Part shown: in pieces, positions 1-4,723 of the stretch
Layout: every line of letters begins with the position of its first letter
Position numbering within the stretch: the first letter of the stretch is position 1
Assembly: GCA_027043685.1 (NCBI GenBank)
Contig: JALUFI010000031.1
Coordinates: 1 to 6,222 of the forward strand
Reading direction: 5' to 3'
Length of the DNA: 6,222 nucleotides
Source: Pyrodictiaceae archaeon
GTDB taxonomy: Archaea; Thermoproteota; Thermoprotei_A; Sulfolobales; Pyrodictiaceae
Made by a program: the position numbers and the translations under genes
The notes under the pieces: model-generated
Databases searched by the model: none
Told to the model about the DNA's origin: nothing
The model's input: only the letters and a program-made list of their open reading frames with translations

Positions 1-42
1 CGCGTATTCTTCACAGAAGACGAGATAGTAGGCGACTACTAG
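1..42 (+). CDS. 3' end of an unidentified plus-strand gene (partial)
   Basis: The first 42 bases read in frame 1 as RVFFTEDEIVGDY followed by a TAG stop at 40-42. The acidic, hydrophilic tail looks like a genuine protein C-terminus, and a five-T tract lies 35 bp further on, as expected at the end of a crenarchaeal transcript. The gene would converge on the minus-strand methyltransferase ending at 91. Only 13 codons are visible, so no family can be named. Another plus-strand frame is also open across this edge, to about position 165, but it runs antisense through the methyltransferase 3' end and is Arg-rich, so I consider it a shadow. Confidence 0.4.
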   Translation, partial: RVFFTEDEIVGDY

Positions 43-76
43 GCCTCTACACAGCGAGCCACCGGATTGCCCAAGG

Positions 77-81
77 TTTTT
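77..81 (+). terminator. T-tract, candidate terminator of the gene ending at 42
   Basis: TTTTT follows the stop codon of the partial plus-strand gene by 35 bp. Archaeal termination commonly uses short T-runs without a strong hairpin. The run is weak on its own, and its position between two convergent 3' ends is the main support. Confidence 0.3.
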
Positions 82-90
82 GCAAGGAGC

Positions 91-990
91 CTATGCGGGA
101 CCACCTACGGTCTCAGCTAGCTCTCTCCAGGCCGGGGCGCTGGCACGTGGGTATACGCCAGCAATGACCCATACTCTCGCATAGTCTAGGAACTCGTGCA
201 TACGGAGCACCTTGTAGAATACAGCTACCTGGGCCGCGGCATCCGCTACGTCCCAGAACTTCACCTTGTCATCTCCAAGGTACTTAAGCCCGGGCAGTTC
301 GTAGACGAGCCTTACAGCCGTTCCGTTTTTATGGTCCCACTCCTTGTAGATGTAGAGAGTGTGCCCATTTACATACACTTCCCTGAAGCTCTTACCCGCT
401 ATGAGCCTCGGGGCGAGGTTGTTCTGCTCGATGAGCACAACGCCGTGAGACGGCTGGACCTCACGGAGCCCGGCCAGCATCAGTAGCAGCTCGTAAGGGC
501 TTAGATGAGGTAACGAACTACCCCACACCAGCGCAATGTCCCATGTCTCCTCCTCTTTCAGGATCTGGGGGAGCCGGGTTACGTCGCCCCGCCGAGCCTC
601 TATTTCGATGCGCGCCCGCGCCTCAGGAGTTATAGCCTCGAGCCAACTATGTGACTCCTCGACGACGCTCCTCCTATCCACGCAGAGCAGCTTAACCGTC
701 TTGCCACGCTCGGCAAAGGCTGCAGAGAGAGCCGCTCCCCCGACGCAACCTCCAGCCATTAAGTCCAGCACGCGGATGTTATCCATAGAAAGGATGTTCG
801 CCAGGCCGAGGTCCTCCAAGAGCCGTGGAACAGCGGCACGGAGCCTCTGGAATCTCTCCCGAGCCCCGGGCTCGCCAGGGGCGCTTGGCCAGCGTATAAG
901 CCTGTAGAGAGTCTCAAGGTCTACGTGGTGCCGGGCCCCGATATTAGGCAAGTGGGCACCCTGGCGTAGGATTCGTATATAAGTGGACAT
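91..990 (-). CDS. Class I SAM-dependent methyltransferase, substrate unknown
   Basis: A 299-residue protein with a Rossmann-fold methyltransferase core. Visible motifs are VLDLMAGGCVGG at 74-85 (motif I, the SAM-binding glycine loop), an acidic residue at the end of strand 2 (CVDRR, D105) that would bind the ribose hydroxyls, RRGDVTRLP at 133-141 (motif before strand 4), WDIALVWGSSLPHLSP at 150-165 (strand 4 region), and a late GVVLIE strand. The first ~65 residues are a helical lid that may help choose the substrate. I cannot name the substrate. The ATG start lies 22 bp after the L24e TAA, with only a distant GGAG as a possible ribosome site, so it may be read through from rpl24e. GC is about 56-57% in sampled lines against roughly 65-75% in the genes to the right, which may signal separate ancestry. 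The methyltransferase assignment is solid and the role is open. Confidence 0.85.
   Translation of the reverse strand: MSTYIRILRQGAHLPNIGARHHVDLETLYRLIRWPSAPGEPGARERFQRLRAAVPRLLEDLGLANILSMDNIRVLDLMAGGCVGGAALSAAFAERGKTVKLLCVDRRSVVEESHSWLEAITPEARARIEIEARRGDVTRLPQILKEEETWDIALVWGSSLPHLSPYELLLMLAGLREVQPSHGVVLIEQNNLAPRLIAGKSFREVYVNGHTLYIYKEWDHKNGTAVRLVYELPGLKYLGDDKVKFWDVADAAAQVAVFYKVLRMHEFLDYARVWVIAGVYPRASAPAWRELAETVGGPA
974..983 (-). promoter_or_regulatory. TATA-like element inside methyltransferase codons 3-6
   Basis: Read on the minus strand this is CTTATATACG, close to an archaeal TATA box. It overlaps the first codons of the methyltransferase gene, so it could not drive an mRNA starting at that ATG. 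A transcript from it would begin near 950, close to an in-frame TTG at codon 14 (949-951). It is equally AT-rich on the plus strand. It may simply reflect the codons for Thr-Tyr-Ile-Arg. Confidence 0.2.
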
Positions 991-1012
991 AGAAAGGGGT
1001 TTCGCTCCGGGG

Positions 1013-1198
1013 TTAGTGCCTCATGGGTGTGTAGCGTTTGGTCCATTTGAGTTTCCTGGGGTCGCGGCCCATTTTCCAGGATTTGAAGCACTTGCTGCTG
1101 CAGAACCAGAGTATGGTGCCGTCGTTCTTTACGTACATGAGGCCGGTTCCGGGCTCTATTTCGCGGCCGCAGTAGGTGCATGTCCTCACTATGGGCAT
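1013..1198 (-). CDS. rpl24e: Large ribosomal subunit protein L24e (eL24)
   Basis: A small zinc-ribbon protein of the archaeal/eukaryotic 50S subunit. From the chosen ATG it has 61 residues, with C-x2-C near the N-terminus (TCTYCGREI) and C-x3-C (FCSSKCFKSW) 22 residues later, the expected four zinc ligands. The central GTGLMYVKNDGTILWFCSSK stretch and the following basic tail RDPRKLKWTKRY are hallmarks of the family. An in-frame GTG at 1213 would add five residues (MGDGE). I prefer the ATG at 1198 because the bases between them hold a GGTGA ribosome site and because family members usually start one or two turns before the first Cys pair. The gene follows rps28e by 60 bp on the same strand, the usual archaeal order. 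ndk, often next, is replaced here by a methyltransferase gene. Confidence 0.95.
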   Translation of the reverse strand: MPIVRTCTYCGREIEPGTGLMYVKNDGTILWFCSSKCFKSWKMGRDPRKLKWTKRYTPMRH

Positions 1199-1205
1199 CT
1201 CTCCG

Positions 1206-1210
1206 TCACC
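1206..1210 (-). promoter_or_regulatory. Ribosome binding site of rpl24e
   Basis: GGTGA on the minus strand, 7 bases before the ATG at 1198. It matches the core of the anti-Shine-Dalgarno complement and favours that ATG over the upstream GTG at 1213, which this site itself overlaps. Confidence 0.6.
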
Positions 1211-1258
1211 CACCTAGTCCTGCAGCGTGCGGGGCTGCGTAGTGGCCCGGCTGGATTA

Positions 1259-1504
1259 TTATCTGCGGCGGCCTAGCCTCCTGGCCTCGCGCTCGGTCTC
1301 GCGCAGGATGACTATGTCGCCTAGCCTTACTGGGCCGAGCACGTTCCTTGTGAGGACGCGGCCCTTGTCCCTGCCCTCTAGGACGCGGACGCGTACCTGT
1401 ATGACCTCTCCGTGGACGCCGGTCCTGCCTATTATCTGGATGACCTCGGCGGGGAACCCTATCTCCTCTATCACGTTGACCTTGTCGCAGCGCCTCTCCG
1501 GCAT
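1259..1504 (-). CDS. rps28e: Small ribosomal subunit protein S28e (eS28)
   Basis: A component of the 30S subunit, an OB-fold protein. From the chosen ATG it has 81 residues. Diagnostic segments are PAEVIQIIGRTGVHGEVIQV (18-37), VRVLEGRDKGRVLTRNVLGP (39-58) and the near-invariant C-terminal LRETEREARRL (67-77). An in-frame GTG at 1513 would add three residues. I chose the ATG at 1504 because a GGGGTG motif (1511-1516) lies six bases before it. The gene ends in tandem in-frame stops, TAA-TAA. It heads a two-gene unit with rpl24e and diverges from the HD-like gene across a short shared control region. The 10-15 residues before the core are short and lack the longer N-terminal tail I recall in some crenarchaeal homologues. 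Confidence 0.96.
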   Translation of the reverse strand: MPERRCDKVNVIEEIGFPAEVIQIIGRTGVHGEVIQVRVRVLEGRDKGRVLTRNVLGPVRLGDIVILRETEREARRLGRRR

Positions 1505-1510
1505 AGAGCG

Positions 1511-1516
1511 CACCCC
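1511..1516 (-). promoter_or_regulatory. Ribosome binding site of rps28e
   Basis: GGGGTG on the minus strand, six bases before the ATG at 1504. It overlaps the alternative GTG at 1513 and so argues for the ATG. Confidence 0.5.
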
Positions 1517-1530
1517 GTGTGGCGACGGTG

Positions 1531-1548
1531 CCCCGGGTGGCCCCGGGG
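1531..1548. repeat. Paired CCCCGGG palindromes in the rps28e leader
   Basis: CCCCGGG-TGG-CCCCGGGG. Each half contains the self-complementary CCCGGG, so the unit is both a direct and an inverted repeat and can form a hairpin. It lies between the candidate TATA box (1551-1561) and the S28e start, around the predicted transcription start, so it could be an operator or a leader hairpin. In DNA this GC-rich, chance is also possible. Confidence 0.35.
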
Positions 1549-1550
1549 CT

Positions 1551-1561
1551 ATTAATTGTAT
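1551..1561. promoter_or_regulatory. AT-rich box, candidate shared divergent promoter
   Basis: ATTAATTGTAT is a conspicuous AT island in very GC-rich DNA. ATTAAT is self-complementary, so it could be read as a TATA box either way. On the minus strand a start about 25 bp away (~1528) would give S28e a leader of roughly 25 bases. On the plus strand a start near 1580 would give the HD-like gene, if it begins at 1637, a leader of about 55 bases. Confidence 0.45.
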
Positions 1562-1636
1562 GGAGCGGTGCCTTGGGCCCGGAGGCTCCTCTCCCTGGGG
1601 GTAGGGAGCCGGGAGCGTGGGGGGTGCCCTGGGGCC

Positions 1637-2359
1637 GTGGTCTGGGAGAGCCTCGTCCTATCCAGGCTGCCTGGCTGGATGGGCCCGGTGGTTGAGGCTG
1701 CTCGGCGCGTGCCTAGGGCGGGCCTGGCCGCGGGCTATGCGGCTGCGCTGTGCCGCGGGGAGCCGGGCTGCGCCGTGGAGCCCGTGGTGGCGGCCACGGT
1801 GGCGTTCGTCGTGGGTGACTCTGGGTTGCTGGAGTCCCTGCCGAGGGGGGTCCGGGTGGAGGCTGAGAGGCTCCTCTCGGAGGCGGGGGAGGCGTATCTC
1901 CGCTCCCCGTCGAGGATCGGGGCCCAGGTGCTGCTGGATGCTGACGCGTTGTCCAGGATGGGTGTCGCTGGGCTGCTCCTACGGGGCGCCGCTGGGCTGG
2001 GCGGCGTGCTCCAGGTGTTCGCGGAGGCCATGTCCTGGGCGGCGGCGAGCGACTACGTCCTCTACACGCGGGGCGCCCGGGGCCTCGCCTCCAGGCTGAA
2101 GCCCCACACGCTGGCGGCGGCGAACTGGGCCGCGGAGGAGCTGCAGGCACTGGGGTACAGGCTCAGGCCGCGGACGGAGACGAGCAGCGGGGGCCTCGTC
2201 TCCTACCTAGACCTGGTGGCCTGCCCCTGCGGCCGGGCGGAGAAGACGGCAGCGGTGAAGCCGAGGAGGGAGTGCATAGTCTACAGCGTCTCGTACAGCT
2301 GCTGCGGGGAGGAGCTGGGCTTCAGCCTCTGCACCCCGGAGTCCACGAGGATAAAGTGA
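1637..2359 (+). CDS. Degenerate HD-domain-like protein with Cys-rich C-terminus (hypothetical)
   Basis: Not confidently assigned. From the GTG at 1637 it has 240 residues. Counting from the longest frame (TTG at 1556), the helical core at 30-200 is reminiscent of YedJ/YpgQ-type HD phosphohydrolases: EPVVAATVAFVVGDSG (75-90) sits where those enzymes have a 'VxxAALLHDIG' segment, LLDADALSRMGVAG (126-139) resembles their 'DADRLDAIGAIG', and DYVLYTRGARGLA (166-178) resembles the following 'T..gr.lA' helix. The metal-binding His-Asp is Gly-Asp here and the earlier His of the family is not evident, so phosphohydrolase activity is doubtful. The tail has six cysteines (C223, C225, C240, C249, C250, C259) and could hold a metal or form disulfides. 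The TTG at 1556 has no ribosome site and overlaps the AT box. GTG 1637 has GGTG ten bases upstream, and ATG 1679 is another option. The gene converges on rpl7ae and diverges from rps28e. Confidence 0.7.
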   Translation: MVWESLVLSRLPGWMGPVVEAARRVPRAGLAAGYAAALCRGEPGCAVEPVVAATVAFVVGDSGLLESLPRGVRVEAERLLSEAGEAYLRSPSRIGAQVLLDADALSRMGVAGLLLRGAAGLGGVLQVFAEAMSWAAASDYVLYTRGARGLASRLKPHTLAAANWAAEELQALGYRLRPRTETSSGGLVSYLDLVACPCGRAEKTAAVKPRRECIVYSVSYSCCGEELGFSLCTPESTRIK

Positions 2360-2383
2360 GGCACGGAGAGGAGGCGGTGGACG

Positions 2384-2406
2384 GGGAGGGGAAAAGAACC
2401 CCTCTT
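2384..2406. terminator. Hairpin with T-rich loop between convergent genes, bidirectional terminator candidate
   Basis: GAGGGG (2386-2391) and CCCCTC (2399-2404) form a six-pair stem, extendable by two G-T wobbles, around a seven-base loop. On the minus strand the loop is TTCTTTT, a pyrimidine tract of the kind that ends crenarchaeal transcripts, 46-52 bases after the rpl7ae stop. It is also 25 bases past the plus-strand gene's stop, so it could serve both. Confidence 0.45.
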
Positions 2407-2430
2407 CGCCTGGGGCCGGCTGTGTGGGCT

Positions 2431-2443
2431 GCCCCCTGGGGGC
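2431..2443. repeat. Perfect inverted repeat abutting the rpl7ae stop codon
   Basis: GCCCCCTGGGGGC is a perfect six-base inverted repeat around a single base and directly adjoins the TAA of rpl7ae. In RNA it would fold as a five-pair stem with a three-base loop and could protect or punctuate the 3' end of the mRNA. No T-tract follows directly, so it is not a classical terminator. Confidence 0.4.
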
Positions 2444-2824
2444 TTAGACGGCCTTGGCCTTGAGCTCGTTGACGGCCTTTATTATCTCGTTGACGAGGTC
2501 CTTGGCGTCGCCGGGGTCTATGATGCAGGCGCTGGCGGCCGCCACCTCTATGCCGGCTGCCTCGCCTAGCCTCTTCTTGCTGGGCACGTAGACGTAGGGT
2601 ATCTTCTTCTCCTCGCAGAGGAGCGGGAGGTGCGCCACTATCTCGGGCGGGTCGACGTCCTCGGCGATGAGCACCAGCTTGGCTAGGCCCCTCTCGACGC
2701 ACTTGGTTGTCTCGTTGGTGCCCTTCTTTATCTTGCCGGTCTTCCTGGCTATCTCGAGCGCCTGGTACGCCTTCTCAGCCAGCTCGGGGGGTACCTCGAA
2801 CCGCACATAGAACGGCTTGCTCAT
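2444..2824 (-). CDS. rpl7ae: Ribosomal protein L7Ae (eL8), kink-turn-binding protein
   Basis: A 126-residue RNA-binding protein of the large subunit. In archaea it is also the kink-turn-binding core of box C/D and H/ACA guide-RNA particles and is associated with RNase P. The sequence closely tracks crenarchaeal homologues throughout: KPFYVRFEVP (3-12), the RNA-contacting KGTNETTKCVERGLAKLVLI (34-53), AEDVDPPEIVAHLPLLCEEK (54-73), IPYVYVPSKKRLGEAAG (75-91) and the specificity loop IEVAAASACI (92-101). The ATG is preceded by GGAGGAGG at seven bases and the length is normal. It lies 90 bp after gltX on the same strand, with its own candidate promoter and a structured leader. A plus-strand gene separates it from rps28e, its frequent partner. 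Confidence 0.98.
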   Translation of the reverse strand: MSKPFYVRFEVPPELAEKAYQALEIARKTGKIKKGTNETTKCVERGLAKLVLIAEDVDPPEIVAHLPLLCEEKKIPYVYVPSKKRLGEAAGIEVAAASACIIDPGDAKDLVNEIIKAVNELKAKAV

Positions 2825-2831
2825 GGCTCAT

Positions 2832-2839
2832 CCTCCTCC
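2832..2839 (-). promoter_or_regulatory. Ribosome binding site of rpl7ae
   Basis: GGAGGAGG on the minus strand, seven bases before the ATG. Bases GAGCC between it and the ATG can pair with GGCTC further up the leader (2870-2874), which would partly bury the site. Confidence 0.6.
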
Positions 2840-2843
2840 CATA

Positions 2844-2862
2844 CCCGGTCGTCGCCACCGGG
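2844..2862. repeat. Leader hairpin of rpl7ae
   Basis: CCCGGT (2844-2849) and ACCGGG (2857-2862) form a perfect six-pair stem around a seven-base loop. On the mRNA strand the loop is GGCGACG. It lies just before the rpl7ae ribosome site, and a second palindrome (CCGCG-A-CGCGG, 2875-2885) lies upstream near the predicted transcription start. The hairpin could influence translation. No tested function is implied. Confidence 0.4.
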
Positions 2863-2892
2863 GGTCATGGAGCCCCGCGACGCGGCTGGGGC

Positions 2893-2901
2893 CTAGTTAA
2901 G
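2893..2901 (-). promoter_or_regulatory. Candidate TATA box for rpl7ae
   Basis: CTTAACTAG on the minus strand is the only AT-rich stretch in the 90-bp gap between gltX and rpl7ae. Initiation about 25 bases downstream (~2870) would give a leader of about 45 bases. The match to a TTTAAA-type box is moderate, and readthrough from gltX is possible. Confidence 0.35.
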
Positions 2902-2914
2902 GGTTCCGGAGGGG

Positions 2915-4723
2915 CTACTCGTGCGCGAACACCATTGATACTAGCCTTGTGCGGCCCTTCTCGTCCGGCACCAGGGCGTCCACCCTGGCGAAGCCTATGC
3001 GGACGAGCTGCACTATCTCGCCCCTAGTGAGCCCCGCTGCCGCCTCCTCGGCTACGCCCCGCTCCCTCACCAGGTCGAGGCCCTCGGGCCTGGCCAGCTC
3101 CAGGCCGGTGCTCCTCGCGGGGTGCACCCACTGGATTATCGCTGCGCGGTGCCTCCTCGCCTCCTCGACGCCCAGGCTGTGGTACCTTGCCCGTACCTCG
3201 CCGCGGCGACGCTCCAGGACCTCCACGTTGAAGGCCTCCATGAGCCTCACCAAGGCCCCGGGCTCCATGTAGCGCTCGGCGTCGGCCTCGGAGACGAGGA
3301 GCGTCGCCTCGGGGCCCTCGATGGTTATCGTCCTGGAGCCTAGCTTGCCGTTGGGGTGGAAGGGGATTGTGAACTCCCTCTTCTCCCAGGGCAGGTTCAC
3401 GACGCGCAGCCTGACCGGGTTGAATACAGCCATTATCCTCTTGGCTTTCTCGTCGACTATGCTCCTGTTCACGGCGGCCAGGTTAGCGTAGCTTATGCTC
3501 GCGTCGGTGTACTTGACGCCAACCTCCACTATTATCCTCTTTATGGCCTCGGCTGTTATGCCTCTCCTCCTGAGCCCCGCTATGGTTGCGAACCTTGGGT
3601 CGTCGAGGCCCTCTCCTATGCCCTGCTCGAGGAGGCTCTTGAGGAGGCTCTTGCTCATTATGAAGCCCTCTAGCTTGAGGCGGCCGAAGTGGATGACTGT
3701 GGGGTACTCCCAGCCGAGGTGCTGGTAGAGGTACTTCTGCTTCACCGTGTTCTGCATGTGCTCCTTGGCGCGGAGTATGTGGGTCACGCCCATGAGGTGG
3801 TCGTCCACGGCGGCGGCGAAGTTGTAGGTGGGCCACGCCACGTACCTGCTCCCCACTATGGGGTGGGGGTGCCTGTCAGTGTCTATGATGCGGAAGGCGA
3901 CCCAGTCCCTCACGCTTGGGTCGGGGTGCCTTGGGTCGGTCTTGACGCGGAGGACTGCCTCGCCTTCCCCGAAGCCGCCGCTGAGCATCCTGTCCCATAG
4001 CTCGAGGTTCTCCTCGGGGCTGCGGAGCCTCGGCGGGTACCGGTCCAGGGCGCCCTGGGACCGGTAGCGGCGGAACTCCTCGCCCGGCCTGTCATCCACG
4101 TAGGCGCCGCCGCGCTCTATGAGCCTCCTGGCTATCTCGTAGTATATCTTCATGCGGAGGCTCTGTATGTACTCCTCGTCCCACTCCACGCCGAGCCAGC
4201 GGAGGTCGTCGCGTATCAGCTTGTAGGCCTCGGGGAGCGGCGCCTTGGTGCGGGGATCCGTGTCCTCGAAGCGGAGCACCATCCTGCCGCGGTACATCTC
4301 CTTGTAGAGGTAGCTGAGTATCGCCGGCCTCGCGTTGCCGAGGTGGATGAGGAAGTCGGGGTTCGGCGCGAACCTGGTGACGACCTTGCCCTCCTCGGCG
4401 CCGGGGAGCGGGGGCAGCGTCTTCTCCTCACTCCCTCTCCTGGCCTGGGCCCGTTTCTCGAGGAGCCAGCTGTACTCCTCCTCGAGGAGGCGGCGCTGCT
4501 CCTCGGGGCTTAGCCGGTTCACCTCCTCCACTATCCTCCTGACAAGCGCCGCTACCTCCCTGGCCCTTGGCCGCAGGTCGGGCCTCTCGGCCATAATCTT
4601 GCCCATGACGGGGCCAACTGCAGCCCTGCCGCCGTGCTCGACGGCGTTGAGCAGTGCGTAGCCCCTGGCAAGCCTCTCCAGGTCGCCGAGGCCCTGGCCG
4701 CTACCCTGCTGTGACCCGGACAC
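2915..4723 (-). CDS. gltX: Glutamyl-tRNA synthetase, archaeal type
   Basis: A cytoplasmic class I aminoacyl-tRNA synthetase of 602 residues that joins glutamate to its tRNA. Archaeal GluRS enzymes are generally non-discriminating and also charge tRNA-Gln, which GatDE then amidates. An archaeal helical N-terminal extension (1-112) precedes the Rossmann catalytic core. The core shows VTRFAPNPDFLIHLGNARPA (115-134, HIGH-type signature as HLGN), LRFEDTDPR (150-158), AWPTYNFAAAVDDHLMGVTH (296-315) and the MSKS loop (356-359 in EGFIMSKS). A beta-barrel anticodon-binding region follows from about 430. GTG start: GGAGGAGG and GGTGA lie just upstream and no ATG occurs before residue 40. It overlaps the 172-residue gene by 23 bp, suggesting coupled translation. 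Length and motifs appear intact. Confidence 0.96.
   Translation of the reverse strand: MSGSQQGSGQGLGDLERLARGYALLNAVEHGGRAAVGPVMGKIMAERPDLRPRAREVAALVRRIVEEVNRLSPEEQRRLLEEEYSWLLEKRAQARRGSEEKTLPPLPGAEEGKVVTRFAPNPDFLIHLGNARPAILSYLYKEMYRGRMVLRFEDTDPRTKAPLPEAYKLIRDDLRWLGVEWDEEYIQSLRMKIYYEIARRLIERGGAYVDDRPGEEFRRYRSQGALDRYPPRLRSPEENLELWDRMLSGGFGEGEAVLRVKTDPRHPDPSVRDWVAFRIIDTDRHPHPIVGSRYVAWPTYNFAAAVDDHLMGVTHILRAKEHMQNTVKQKYLYQHLGWEYPTVIHFGRLKLEGFIMSKSLLKSLLEQGIGEGLDDPRFATIAGLRRRGITAEAIKRIIVEVGVKYTDASISYANLAAVNRSIVDEKAKRIMAVFNPVRLRVVNLPWEKREFTIPFHPNGKLGSRTITIEGPEATLLVSEADAERYMEPGALVRLMEAFNVEVLERRRGEVRARYHSLGVEEARRHRAAIIQWVHPARSTGLELARPEGLDLVRERGVAEEAAAGLTRGEIVQLVRIGFARVDALVPDEKGRTRLVSMVFAHE

Noticed and set aside
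196..907. Two plus-strand open frames (196-486 and 536-907) opposite the methyltransferase
   Set aside because: The minus strand carries clear SAM-binding motifs over the same stretch; these are antisense shadows.
983..1276. A plus-strand open frame opposite rpl24e with a TATA-like stretch near its start
   Set aside because: It is antisense to a strongly conserved ribosomal protein and has no family pattern. The TATATA lies at the frame's own start codon, too close to drive it.
1617..2099. A 160-residue open frame on the plus strand in another phase of the HD-like gene
   Set aside because: It is rich in Arg, Trp, Gly and Cys with no domain pattern, a phase shadow of a GC-rich gene.
1713..2150. 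A 145-residue open frame on the minus strand opposite the HD-like gene
   Set aside because: It is almost wholly Pro/Arg/Ser/Ala, typical of the antisense of GC-rich coding DNA, with no recognisable motif. The plus-strand frame has a normal hydrophobic pattern.
2949..4661. Several plus- and minus-strand open frames of 60-120 codons inside gltX
   Set aside because: All overlap a single intact synthetase with its HLGN and MSKS motifs in place; GC-rich DNA leaves alternative frames open by chance.
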